A stretch of 64,000 nucleotides of DNA from Candidatus Hebobacterum abditum (GCA_029821875.1 JALGXW010000008.1:1-64000); one strand, 5' to 3'; counted from the stretch's first letter, positions 41,041 through 49,987 are shown. Notes: generated by a model not told the origin, from the sequence alone. Numbers and translations: made by a program.

Positions 41041-41802
41041 CTACCGCGCCAACAGCCAGAGGCTGGCCGCCATCACGATCATGCCGGCGATTGCGCCAAC
41101 TATGGCGAGGTGCTGCTCGCCGTGCTCCTGCGCCGCTGGCAGGAGCTCGTCCAGCGAGATGTACACCATCAGGCCCGCCACCCCCGCCAGCACCGCGGCG
41201 AGCGCCGCCTCGGTGAGAAACGGCAGCAAGAACAACGCCGCCAGACCGGCGCCCACCGGCTCGGCCACACCCGACAGGAACGACCACAGGAAGGCCTTCT
41301 TCTTGCTCCTGGTGGCGGCATAGACGGGCGCGGCCACGGCAAGGCCCTCGGGTATGTTGTGGATGGCAACGGCCACCGCGATGGCGCTCCCCACCCGCAC
41401 ATCCGCCAGCGTGCCCACAAAGGTGGCCATGCCCTCGGGCAGGTTGTGAATCCCGATGCCGAGGGCGACAAAGAGGCCGAGCCGCAGCAGCCGACTCTCG
41501 TCCCCAGCCCCCGCGCTGTCGGCCACTCCCTCGTAGGAGTGCGGGACGGCCTCGTCGATCAGGAACATCACGCCCAGCCCCGCGAAGAACGCGACCATGC
41601 CCCAGCCGAAGCCCAAGACTTCCATGCCCTTGGGGAGAAGCTCGACGAAGGAGACGAGGATCATCACCCCGGCCGCGAACCCCAGCGACAGCGCCATGAA
41701 CCGTCGACCGGGATCTTTGATCAGCAGCGCGAGGACGCTGCCGACAGTCGTCGACAGTCCGGCCAGCGTTGCCAGCAGCAGGGCGAGCGCAACTGGGGAC
41801 AC
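41041..41802 (-). CDS. zupT: ZIP-family divalent metal transporter (ZupT-like)
   Basis: 253 residues with eight predicted helices. The metal-site helices IGIHNLPEGMATFVG and VAIHNIPEGLAVAAP are the ZIP signature. Likely cargo is zinc, with iron or manganese possible. The start is GTG 41802 with GGAGG about 6 nt upstream. It diverges from the blaI/blaR1-like pair across a 210-bp region. Confidence 0.93.
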   Translation of the reverse strand: MSPVALALLLATLAGLSTTVGSVLALLIKDPGRRFMALSLGFAAGVMILVSFVELLPKGMEVLGFGWGMVAFFAGLGVMFLIDEAVPHSYEGVADSAGAGDESRLLRLGLFVALGIGIHNLPEGMATFVGTLADVRVGSAIAVAVAIHNIPEGLAVAAPVYAATRSKKKAFLWSFLSGVAEPVGAGLAALFLLPFLTEAALAAVLAGVAGLMVYISLDELLPAAQEHGEQHLAIVGAIAGMIVMAASLWLLAR

Positions 41803-41926
41803 CGAGCCCTCCTCCCTTCTCGCCTAACTGTGCGGCGTCGCCGCCGCCCACTCCTTCCTGTGGGGCCGTGCTCGCTGTGGCACTGCACACGCCCAGTGCG
41901 CCGTGATGCGGCGAAAGGGCGAAAAA

Positions 41927-41998
41927 ATTCGCATGCGAGCCTTGACTACGACCTCCTTTCCTGCTAAAATATTCGCATCAATAACTCCCCAGGGGAGT
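41927..41998 (+). promoter_or_regulatory. blaI promoter with candidate operators
   Basis: TTGACT (41942-41947), 17 nt, TAAAAT (41965-41970). ATTCGCAT occurs at 41927-41934 (inside the palindrome TCGCATGCGA, 41929-41938) and again at 41971-41978 over the predicted transcript start. A further palindrome, ACTCCCC-A-GGGGAGT, lies at 41984-41998. These are candidate binding sites for the BlaI-like repressor encoded next. Confidence 0.6.
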
Positions 41999-42012
41999 CA
42001 GGAGAAGGGGCG

Positions 42013-42411
42013 ATACCGAAACGCCGGGAACAGCCGCTGCTCAACCTGAGCCGCCGGGAGCGGCAGATCATCGACATCGTCTATCGGCGGGGACGAGCCT
42101 CGGCTGCAGACGTGCGAGAAGACCTCCCCAATGCGCCAAGCTACTCATCGGTGCGCACCTTGCTGTCGATCCTGGAGCAGAAGGGCCACCTCACGCACGT
42201 GGCGGAGGGCGGCCGCTACGTCTACTCCCCGACCCGCCGAAGGGAGAACGTCGGCCGCGCGGCACTGCGGCGTGTGCTGCAGACCTTCTACCAGGGGTCG
42301 GTGGAGAAGACCATGGCTGCGCTGCTGGACATCTCCGAGTCCCGGCTCTCTGCCGAGGAGATGAAGCGGCTCGCCAAGCTTATTGAGGAGGCACGGAAGG
42401 AGGGGCGCTGA
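42013..42411 (+). CDS. BlaI/MecI-family transcriptional repressor
   Basis: 132 residues. The winged helix is complete only if translation begins near 42013: PLLNLSRRERQIIDIVYRRG, ASAADVREDL, SYSSVRTLLSILEQKGHLTHV, YVYSPTRRRENV. Then comes the dimerisation part, LRRVLQTFYQGSVEKTMAALL. Position 42013 is ATA, 2 nt after a strong ribosome-binding sequence (GGAGAAGGGG, 42001-42010). No ATG, GTG or TTG lies in frame before GTG 42112, which would delete half the DNA-binding domain. The gene therefore either uses ATA as start or carries a base change from ATG. The repressor would be cleaved or released through the BlaR1-like sensor encoded 2 nt downstream. Confidence 0.85.
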   Translation: MPKRREQPLLNLSRRERQIIDIVYRRGRASAADVREDLPNAPSYSSVRTLLSILEQKGHLTHVAEGGRYVYSPTRRRENVGRAALRRVLQTFYQGSVEKTMAALLDISESRLSAEEMKRLAKLIEEARKEGR

Positions 42412-42412
42412 G

Positions 42413-45397
42413 ATGTTTGTTTTGTCTGCCTTCCCCGCGGGTGCGGCAGCATGGCTCGCCGTGCTGCTCCATGTCTCGGCAAAGGCCGCCCTTGTGCTTG
42501 TGACCGCGGCCGCCGTCTGCTTTGCCCTGCGGCGCGCCTCCGCGTCATTGCGCCATCTGGTGTGGACACTCGCCATCGTGTGCATCCTCTGCCTGCCCCT
42601 GCTCTCGATGGTGCTTCCCACATGGCAAGTGGGTGGTCTGCCGCGCTTCACCGCGGCCTCGGCCAACTCTGATCCCCTGCCAGAGAGGGCCCTCCAACTT
42701 CCCGCCGACGAGGCCATCGCTAACGCCTCGTCCGGCTACCTCGTCGGAGCAGAGAGTGGATCGGCCACTGTCACCTCCAGCCCTGCACTCTCTGAGCCGT
42801 CTCGCCCTGCCAGTGTGCCGTCGGCGACCCCTACGCTCTCACAGCGCATCCCCTCCCTGCTCTTATCCCTGTGGGCCTTGGGCACGCTGGCCGCACTCAT
42901 ACATGTGGTGATCAGCACGGTTTGCGTACGTCGCGCGGTGAGACAGGGCCGTCGGCTCACCGATCCCTCCTGGCAGCGGCTTGTGCGTGATGCTTCCGCG
43001 CAGCTCGGGCTGCGCCGGCCCGTGACGCTGCTGTCTACCCGGTCCGGGGTCATCCCCATGGTGTGGGGCTGGCGGCATGCGATCCTGCTCTTGCCCGCCG
43101 ATGCAGAGGGATGGTCGCCGCAGCGGCGACGGCTGGTGGTCCTGCACGAGCTTGCCCATGTGAGGCGAGCAGATTGCCCGACCCAGATGCTCGGCTACCT
43201 CGCGCGGGCCCTCTACTGGTTCAATCCTCTCGCTTGGGTGGCCATTCGCCAACTGCGGCGCGAGCGCGAGCAGGCCTGTGACGACCTGGTGCTGAACAGC
43301 GGCCTCAGATCCTCCGACTACGCCGCCCATCTGCTGGGGATTGCCAGCGCAGCGCAGCGGCCTACCCTCGCCTACGTGGCGGCCGTGGCAATGGCGCGCC
43401 CCGCGGGGCTGGAGGCCAGGATCCGGGCCATCCTGGATGCTCGCCGCACCCGGCGCGCCGTGCCTCGCGCATGGGCGCTGATGGTGGCGCTGGCCGCCAC
43501 CGGCCTCCTCGCTGCCGTGGCCTCGGTCCAGGGGGCCGACGCTCAGCTTGCCGATCAGATCGCGCAGCACGGCCTGGGCGCCCGCGAGCAGTGGCAGCCT
43601 CAACTCGCGGACGCCGATGCGCGCCTCGAACAGCCGGTCCACATCGAGATCATCGGGCGCGCCGCAGTGCCCGCCCTCGCGATGCTCTCAGAGGAGACAG
43701 GAGTGTCCCTCCAGGTCGCGCCCGAGAACCTGGACACGGTCGGGGAGCGAAAGCTCACCGTCATCGCGCAGGGCTGCAGTCTCAAGGGCCTCATGGTCCA
43801 GATTCCCCAGGCACTCCAGGAATGCCACTGGGACATCGACCCATCTGGCCCGGAGCCGGTCTACCTGCTGCATCGGAACGGTGGCGCGGACGCGGGCATG
43901 GCGGAGTTGCACGAGAGCGAACGCCGGCGCCGTTCCGAGGAGCAACGGCCGGCCTTCGAGAGCCGTATTGCTGAAGCGCGCCAGGCGCTGGCCATGTCGC
44001 CGGAGGAGCTGAAGGAACTGGAGCAGTCCGACCTCCTGCTCGCCCGCGCCGCGCAGGACCCCGAAGCGCGGAAGTGGCTCGAGCTGTTCGCCTCGCTCCC
44101 CGACGACAGGATGCAGGAACTGGCAGCCAATGGCTGGTTTCAGTGGGACTACTTCAGGGATGCCCCAGAGCGCTTCCAGGAGGCGTCCCGAGATCTCCTA
44201 GAAGCGCGGTACAGAGAGGCGATGAACGCTCAGGATCAAGACGAGGGCCGGTTTGACAGCGCTGAGTTCAACAAGTTCTTCCTCGACCACCTGAGCAACG
44301 TCAGCATCGGCTATCAGGGCGCGCTACACCGTGGCATCTCGCTGAGACTGGAGACCTACCGAAAGGAGGGCAACGCACTGGGAACAGGCATCGGGACTGT
44401 GCCGCCCAAGTTCCCGGACTCGCATTCCACGTATTGGCCGCGCAAGCTGCTCCTGCAGACCGGGACACCCGACGAGCAGACGGCAGACGCGCTCCTCGCC
44501 GAGCTGGTCAGCAAGGGCGACGCGGAAGCCCAGGAGCGGCAGCAGCGGAAGCGGGAAGCGGAGTGGCGCGAGCCGCGGAGCCCCGCGCTGCGCCGCACCA
44601 TCACTCTCCCCTTCTCGACCGAGGAGCCCGTGGCCAGAGCCGAGGTGCAGCGGCTCATCGCCCACGAGACCGGCCTCTCCCTGGTCTCGGACTACTTCAC
44701 CGGCTGGGGCCCGATGCCGATTCCTGAGGATGCTCTGGCGAGCATGCCAGCATGGCGCCTGCTCTACCTGCTCGGGGAAAAGTGGTTCTGGTCCTACGAG
44801 TGGGCCGAGATGGGCGATTGTCTGGTGTTTCACGACCGCTACTGGTACCGTAAGGCCCCACGAGAGCTGCCCGAGTCCCTCATCGAGGCCTGCCGGGAGA
44901 AGCTCGACGAGCAGGACCGGTTCACGCTTGAGGATGTGGTCGCGATCGCGCAGAGACTCGCCTCCCGCAGGGCGGCCCTCCTCGCCACTGGTGGGGGCCT
45001 GGGGAACGACCGCATTTCCGTCCCCTCTGATCTAGAGAGGGCCGGGTTGAAGGGGTTGTGCCTGCCCTCTGAGGCACTCCTGATCTATGGCTCGCTCTCC
45101 CCGGAGCAGCGGGACAAGGCCCTCCACGAGGACGGGCTCCCCTATGCCGAGATGACGCCGGAGCAGCGGGAGTTGGTGCGACGGACCCACAGAAGGGGCA
45201 ACGATCGCCGGCCCCTCCCGGAGAAGCAGATCTCCCAGGCCGTCTTCCGCGTCAGGCAGCGAACCTGGGGAGAGGGCTCGGGCGCAACGCAGTACCTCCA
45301 GCTTCTCGTGGTGTTCCCAAGCCGCGAGGTGGGGGCCACGCTGAGGGTCGGGATGCCGGCGGCCGCGGCGGGACCCGCACCTGCCAAGCAGGACTAG
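42413..45397 (+). CDS. BlaR1/MecR1-like M56 membrane metalloprotease with long sensor region
   Basis: 994 residues, much longer than BlaR1 (about 600). Membrane helices lie at about 10-70 and 150-180, and the zinc protease motif HELAH is at residues 245-249, followed by RRADCPTQM. A fourth helix is near 355-375 (AWALMVALAATGLLAAVASV). In place of a penicillin-binding domain, the extracytoplasmic part begins with an STN-like domain (VHIEIIGRAAVPALAMLSEETGVSLQ, about 410-490). It continues as about 500 residues of charged helical sequence that I do not recognise. By family logic, ligand sensing outside activates the protease and inactivates the BlaI repressor. The ligand is unlikely to be a beta-lactam. 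Confidence 0.87.
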   Translation: MFVLSAFPAGAAAWLAVLLHVSAKAALVLVTAAAVCFALRRASASLRHLVWTLAIVCILCLPLLSMVLPTWQVGGLPRFTAASANSDPLPERALQLPADEAIANASSGYLVGAESGSATVTSSPALSEPSRPASVPSATPTLSQRIPSLLLSLWALGTLAALIHVVISTVCVRRAVRQGRRLTDPSWQRLVRDASAQLGLRRPVTLLSTRSGVIPMVWGWRHAILLLPADAEGWSPQRRRLVVLHELAHVRRADCPTQMLGYLARALYWFNPLAWVAIRQLRREREQACDDLVLNSGLRSSDYAAHLLGIASAAQRPTLAYVAAVAMARPAGLEARIRAILDARRTRRAVPRAWALMVALAATGLLAAVASVQGADAQLADQIAQHGLGAREQWQPQLADADARLEQPVHIEIIGRAAVPALAMLSEETGVSLQVAPENLDTVGERKLTVIAQGCSLKGLMVQIPQALQECHWDIDPSGPEPVYLLHRNGGADAGMAELHESERRRRSEEQRPAFESRIAEARQALAMSPEELKELEQSDLLLARAAQDPEARKWLELFASLPDDRMQELAANGWFQWDYFRDAPERFQEASRDLLEARYREAMNAQDQDEGRFDSAEFNKFFLDHLSNVSIGYQGALHRGISLRLETYRKEGNALGTGIGTVPPKFPDSHSTYWPRKLLLQTGTPDEQTADALLAELVSKGDAEAQERQQRKREAEWREPRSPALRRTITLPFSTEEPVARAEVQRLIAHETGLSLVSDYFTGWGPMPIPEDALASMPAWRLLYLLGEKWFWSYEWAEMGDCLVFHDRYWYRKAPRELPESLIEACREKLDEQDRFTLEDVVAIAQRLASRRAALLATGGGLGNDRISVPSDLERAGLKGLCLPSEALLIYGSLSPEQRDKALHEDGLPYAEMTPEQRELVRRTHRRGNDRRPLPEKQISQAVFRVRQRTWGEGSGATQYLQLLVVFPSREVGATLRVGMPAAAAGPAPAKQD

Positions 45398-45466
45398 GAT
45401 CGACTCTCCAGCTGCCGCCCACCTCCTCTTCCTTCTGGCCGGGGACCATCGCTCGGGCCAGGTGGG

Positions 45467-45494
45467 GAACAACAACTCCCCGCTACAGGTCTAA
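45467..45494 (+). promoter_or_regulatory. ECF sigma-type promoter of the HEAT/TSP3 gene
   Basis: GAACAA (45467-45472), 17 nt, TCTAA (45490-45494). The predicted start is near 45501, about 50 nt before ATG 45551. Confidence 0.65.
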
Positions 45495-45550
45495 CTGCTA
45501 GATATCCGGGCGGTCGCTCGGCCTGTCGAGGCGAGCGAAGGAGTCGTGGA

Positions 45551-46702
45551 ATGGGAAGGCTCAAGTGGGCCGCAGTGTTCGCTTCACTTCTGGCCGTCAC
45601 GCTCTGGCCACAGGGCGAGGCATCTGCCAGCCCATCGTCCGGGCAGTCTGCCTTGACTCCATCCGGCGAGGTCGGGAGGCTGGCCCGCCTGCTGCTGGAG
45701 GGGGAGGCGAGCGAGGGCCGGGCCGGCTTCAACCTGGACGGCGACGACTCGCGGGTCCAGGCGATGCGGCGCCTCTCGGAGATCGCCACCCCGGAGGCGG
45801 TGGAGGTGCTCTCCCGCTTCCTGATCAGGCCCGACGCGGACAGGAAGCTGAAGGCATGCGCGGTCGCCGCGCTCGGACGGGCGGGGACGAGGGAGGCCGT
45901 GGACGCGCTGGCCCGCTTCGAGCAGTGGGCCGAATGGCGGCGAACCGTGCCCGGTCGCTTCTCGTTCGGCGAGAAGGAGTTCGCCATCCATCACTTCGGA
46001 CCGACCAGGCTTGAATCCATGATGAGGCACAAGGGGTCCGACGGCCGCTGGTGGGCGGTGTTCGAATGGGACAAGTTCGGGCTGCGAAGCGATGAGGGAG
46101 GAGAGCCCGACTTGTGGGTCACCTCATCCACGGACAGCCGATTCTGGGACCCGCCCCTACTCATCGAGCGCCGCGAGCCGCTGATGGACTGGCTCAGGGG
46201 AGTGGCCGAGGACCCGTCGCGCCTGGGGGAGTTCAGGCGGGACTCCGACGCGGACGGCCTGCCAAACCTGGTGGAGAGCCGATACGGCACCGACCCCGAG
46301 AACCCGGACAGCGACGGCGACGGGGTGACCGATGGCGAGGACGGCAATCCGCTGACACCCGCGGGACAAGTGACGGGAGACGAGGCCGAGATCAGGCAGG
46401 CCGTCTTCTCGATCCTCTTCGCGACCTGTGACAGCGACTATCCGATCTATGTCGTGCCCCCGGGCGAGTTCGCCGATCAGGAGTACCAGGGGTATCAGGG
46501 CGTGGTGCTCCGCTCGCCTGAGATCAAGCTCGGCCGGGTCAACATAAGGGACATCGACGTGGAGATGAAGTCGCCGACATCCGCCGTCGCGAGCATAACG
46601 GACTACGAGGGGGGCGAGGCCGCCAGCGGCCACCGCGCCGTTCTGGAGAAGGCGCACGGGAGATGGGTGGTGGTGGACTTCAGAATGACGTGGATTTCGT
46701 AG
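45551..46702 (+). CDS. secreted protein with HEAT-like and thrombospondin type 3 repeats
   Basis: 383 residues. A signal peptide is at about 1-27 (ending GEASAS). A HEAT/PBS-like region follows (AMRRLSEIATPEAVEVLSRFL, then KLKACAVAALGRAGTREAVDALARF). At about 235-265 there are calcium-binding thrombospondin type 3 repeats (DSDADGLPNLVESRYGTDP, then NPDSDGDGVTDGEDGNPL). The C-terminal 110 residues look like a small alpha+beta domain (IRQAVFSILFATCDSDYP, then AHGRWVVVDFRMTW). An ECF-type promoter upstream suggests coregulation with the surface proteins at 13 kb and 34 kb. The function is unknown. Confidence 0.83.
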   Translation: MGRLKWAAVFASLLAVTLWPQGEASASPSSGQSALTPSGEVGRLARLLLEGEASEGRAGFNLDGDDSRVQAMRRLSEIATPEAVEVLSRFLIRPDADRKLKACAVAALGRAGTREAVDALARFEQWAEWRRTVPGRFSFGEKEFAIHHFGPTRLESMMRHKGSDGRWWAVFEWDKFGLRSDEGGEPDLWVTSSTDSRFWDPPLLIERREPLMDWLRGVAEDPSRLGEFRRDSDADGLPNLVESRYGTDPENPDSDGDGVTDGEDGNPLTPAGQVTGDEAEIRQAVFSILFATCDSDYPIYVVPPGEFADQEYQGYQGVVLRSPEIKLGRVNIRDIDVEMKSPTSAVASITDYEGGEAASGHRAVLEKAHGRWVVVDFRMTWIS

Positions 46703-46798
46703 GCGCCACCGGAGACGATAGGCGGGGCGCATCCGCGGTTCAGCAGCCGCAGCGGCCGACTGCCGCGGGTCAGACCCCAAGACGCCCGAGGACAGGGA

Positions 46799-49270
46799 TT
46801 ACTCCAGCTCCCCAAGGGCCCGCAGGGCGGCCTCTATCAGCGCGTCCACCTCGGCCCGTGCGCCGACAATGACCTCGGGCTGCTTCGTGTACTCGGTCCA
46901 GGAGGCCGTGACCTCGGGGCGCACCGCCAGCACCTCCCGCGCCTGAGCGACGAGCTCGTCGTGGCCGTCGGCTGCCTCCAGCCTCTCGGCCAGCTCGGCC
47001 AGCATGGCGAGGGCCTCGTAATCCTCGATTCCATCCCGCAGGTTCTCCAGCCGCGTGCTGGCAAGCGGTGTCGCGTCCAGGCCGGGGTAGATGAGGATGC
47101 CGTCGTTGTTGGTGCCGTACGAGAGCGTGTTCCACGGCCGCTCCGGCATCCCCGGCCGTTCCGGCCGCTCCGGCATCCCCGGCCGTTCCGGCCGCTCCGG
47201 CATCCCCGGCCGTTCCGGCCGCTCCGGCATCCCCGGCCGTTCCGGCCGCTCCGACATCCCCGGCCGTTCCGGCCGCTCCGGCCACTTCGGCCCGGGCATG
47301 TTCCAGTTCTCCTGCTTCTCGTAGTGGTTGATGAGGTAGTAGAGAAACCCGGTCACGCCGTGCTGGTAGTACTGCCAGGGAAGAATGCGCGGGTCCACGC
47401 CCGGGAAGTCCACGAACAGGTTGGCGTAGGGCTGGACCGGCCAACAGCAGACATAGGCCCACACCTCATCGCCGGCGGCCTGTCGCTCCCGCAGTTCCGG
47501 TTTCCACTGCACGCTCAGCGGCGTCCAGATGTCGAAGTATCCGACATGGGCCGGGTTGAGCGGATTGGCGGATTCGCGCTTGATGAGCGGGAACTTGTCG
47601 CCGATCATCCCGTAGATGCGGCGGATGGACGGGTCCACCTTCTCCGCGTGGTCCCGCCTCATGTCGGACTCGTCGAACCCGTGCACATACCACGTCATGT
47701 CCGGCCAGTTCTTCTCTTCGATGAACTCGTTCCAGTCGGCCAACCACGCTTCGAGCTGGCTCAGCTCCTTCTCCGCCGCCTGCGGGTCCTCCGACAGCTC
47801 CTCCACATAGACGAGGCAGGTGGCATTCATCCCTCGCTCGTAGCAGTACTCCATGTCCTCTCGGCTCGGGACTACCCTCGCTCGCCCCTCCTTCAGCATG
47901 GAGTAGATAGTGGTGGGGCTGAGGCGATGGGCGAGCAGGAAGTCGTACATCTCGAGCCACTTCTCATGTGGCAGCACGTCTTCACACTCGTACGAGCTAT
48001 ACAGAGGCCCGTGCTTATGGTCATCGCTCAGGCCGAGGCGGCGCTTCACCTCCTCCGGCTCGTACCAGATCTCCCACATGCCCGCGCAGATGGAAAACGC
48101 GGTCTTAAGCTTCCCGCGCAGCGGCAGCGAGAACGGCCGCACTGTCAGCTCCAGCCCGACGGTCTGGGGCCGCGCGTTTATCGGCCGGATGGTGATAAGG
48201 CCGCGGTACACGCCGGGCTCGGCCTCGGCCGGAACGTCGAGGGTGAACCAGACCGGCTGAACGTTGCCGACGAGGACGTCAAACTGCTCGGCCGGCATGA
48301 GCACATCGGGCCACGACCAGCCCACTCGCCTGACGGCGGAGTTCGACTCCTTCGTCTGCACGTAGCCCACGGGGTGCCATGTCACGCGGTCGGCTGGCAG
48401 GCGCGTCGCGCCATCCTCGTGCAGGAGGTCGGACACCTCGATCACTGTGCGACGCAGCGGACGGCCTACCGGTAGCAGGACGAGCTGGAAGCTCTCGCGC
48501 TCCCGGCCGGCCGCGGCGATGCGGACGTGGGGATCACCGGAGGCGCTGAAGTCGGCCGCCGCACGGAACACCTTGGTCATCGGGCCGGCCTGGCCCACGA
48601 GGTAGATCGAACGCTCGCCCTGGCGGGTCCCCCGCACCTCATCCCAGCCGCTGAGCAGGAGCGGCAGCGGATCATCGGGGTAGACGCGGCTCAGGCGCAC
48701 CCAGAGCCAGCGCGTCTCGCTGGTGCTCTCCCGCCAATCACAGAGGTTGATGCGGGCGGTTAGCGCGCCTGTCCGCCACGCCGGCACTGGCCGGTCAAGC
48801 TGCGGCCTGCCGTCGATCCTCCAGTCGAACACGCGCTGGCTGTTAAAGTCGCACAACTGGACGACCTTCTTTCCCTCGACGACGACATCTTTCGCCTGCT
48901 GGCGGGCGTTGAGGGTGGGCCGCGTGCCGGTGAACTCCACGACAACCGGCCCCTCGGCCAGGTGGAGATCCTGCCCCCAGCCGCCGATCTTGACCGGGAC
49001 GAGCGCCCACTCCAGCCGGAGGACGTACCCGTCGCGAGGCCGGGGGATACGGTCCTGGTGCAGGCCGTGCGCTCCGTTGAAGATCGGCTCCTCGGGAGCG
49101 CTCTTCGTCCGGAGAGCCCCCTCTCGCAGTTCGGCCGCGCCCTCGAGCCGCCACTCGCTCTCGTCGAGCGCCGCCGCATCGAAGCGCTGCTCCCACACCA
49201 ACTCCACTCGCTCCGCCCAGGCGGCGGTTGCAGCTACCATCAGCACCAGAACAAGGATCGCACTACGCAT
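46799..49270 (-). CDS. DUF4091 (GH123-like) secreted glycosidase-like protein with internal repeat
   Basis: 823 residues. A signal peptide is at 1-19 (ending TAAWA). The N-terminal 220 residues form a lectin-like beta-sandwich, followed by a DUF4091/GH123-type region. Family features include PFSLPLRGKLKTAFSICAGMWEIWY, the WYVHGFDESDM segment with adjacent acidic residues in the position of the catalytic pair, and NNDGILIYPG with LENLRDGIEDYEALAML near the end. At about residues 665-710 a (ERPERPGMP)n tract interrupts the domain, encoded by a 27-bp tandem repeat. ATG 49270 follows GGAGG at 8 nt. Substrate unknown; GH123 enzymes act on N-acetylgalactosaminides. Confidence 0.85.
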   Translation of the reverse strand: MRSAILVLVLMVAATAAWAERVELVWEQRFDAAALDESEWRLEGAAELREGALRTKSAPEEPIFNGAHGLHQDRIPRPRDGYVLRLEWALVPVKIGGWGQDLHLAEGPVVVEFTGTRPTLNARQQAKDVVVEGKKVVQLCDFNSQRVFDWRIDGRPQLDRPVPAWRTGALTARINLCDWRESTSETRWLWVRLSRVYPDDPLPLLLSGWDEVRGTRQGERSIYLVGQAGPMTKVFRAAADFSASGDPHVRIAAAGRERESFQLVLLPVGRPLRRTVIEVSDLLHEDGATRLPADRVTWHPVGYVQTKESNSAVRRVGWSWPDVLMPAEQFDVLVGNVQPVWFTLDVPAEAEPGVYRGLITIRPINARPQTVGLELTVRPFSLPLRGKLKTAFSICAGMWEIWYEPEEVKRRLGLSDDHKHGPLYSSYECEDVLPHEKWLEMYDFLLAHRLSPTTIYSMLKEGRARVVPSREDMEYCYERGMNATCLVYVEELSEDPQAAEKELSQLEAWLADWNEFIEEKNWPDMTWYVHGFDESDMRRDHAEKVDPSIRRIYGMIGDKFPLIKRESANPLNPAHVGYFDIWTPLSVQWKPELRERQAAGDEVWAYVCCWPVQPYANLFVDFPGVDPRILPWQYYQHGVTGFLYYLINHYEKQENWNMPGPKWPERPERPGMSERPERPGMPERPERPGMPERPERPGMPERPERPGMPERPWNTLSYGTNNDGILIYPGLDATPLASTRLENLRDGIEDYEALAMLAELAERLEAADGHDELVAQAREVLAVRPEVTASWTEYTKQPEVIVGARAEVDALIEAALRALGELE
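47137..47282. repeat. 27-bp tandem repeat inside the DUF4091 gene
   Basis: Five units of 27 bp (47137-47271) plus a partial sixth, near-identical, the fifth with one substitution. In frame they encode ERPERPGMP units on the minus strand, with one Ser for Pro. Confidence 0.95.
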
Positions 49271-49412
49271 GGGGATATCCTCCAGTCGTGGGCAGAAGTA
49301 ACCTTCCACCGCGCCCCGCAGATGACCTGCCGCGGTGTAGGTTGCGGAAGGAACTGGGCCCACGCCGGCGCAAGACGCAGCCGGTCCCCGGTGGGCAGGA
49401 GAGAGCAGGCCG

Positions 49413-49919
49413 ATGCCTGAGTCGGCGGACAGCCAGAAGAGGGAGATTCGCCATCTGACCTACGTGGCCGCCGTTGCTCTCATGCGGAAAGGGGGCGAGG
49501 TGCTGCTCGTCCGCCAGCGCGGGCCGGGGGATGAGCGGGCCTACTGGGGGCTGCCGGGCGGCATCGTGGAGCCAGGGGAGACGCTCATCGAAGGGCTGCT
49601 TCGCGAAGTCCGCGAGGAAGCCGGCGTGGAGGTCACTGACCCCGGCCGCATCGCGTTCGTGACACACTCGCCCACATGCATCTCCTTCACCTTCGAGGTC
49701 GGCGAATGGCGAGGGGAGGCCGGCCCGGCCGACCCGGACGGCTTCGTGCTGGAGGCCGGCTTCTTCCCCCTGAACGAGGCCATCGCTCGACTCGAGGAGC
49801 TGCCCATCCGCGGGATGCGGGAGCCCGTCACCGCCTACCTGCGCGGCCAGGCCGAGCGTGGCACGGTGTTGGTCTATGCGAAGGGGCTGGAAGAGGACCC
49901 GGACTCGCCCGCGGCCTGA
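49413..49919 (+). CDS. Nudix hydrolase
   Basis: 168 residues. The Nudix box is complete (GGIVEPGETLIEGLLREVREEAGVEV, about 49-74, G-x5-E-x7-REUXEEXGU). It hydrolyses nucleoside diphosphates linked to another moiety. YWGLPGG precedes the box as in ADP-ribose pyrophosphatase and MutT-like members; substrate not predictable. It diverges from the DUF4091 gene. Confidence 0.92.
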   Translation: MPESADSQKREIRHLTYVAAVALMRKGGEVLLVRQRGPGDERAYWGLPGGIVEPGETLIEGLLREVREEAGVEVTDPGRIAFVTHSPTCISFTFEVGEWRGEAGPADPDGFVLEAGFFPLNEAIARLEELPIRGMREPVTAYLRGQAERGTVLVYAKGLEEDPDSPAA

Positions 49920-49987
49920 CGCCCTCAAACTGCGACGCCCCGCCAGTATCGCTCGGCTGGAGGCCCTCTAAAGACTCTCCCGGGGTC

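Noticed and set aside
42112-42411. Short BlaI-like gene from GTG 42112
   Set aside because: It lacks the first helices of the winged-helix domain that are encoded in frame just upstream.
47137-47282. CRISPR-like repeat array
   Set aside because: Repeats are directly adjacent, have no spacers, and stay in frame within a gene.
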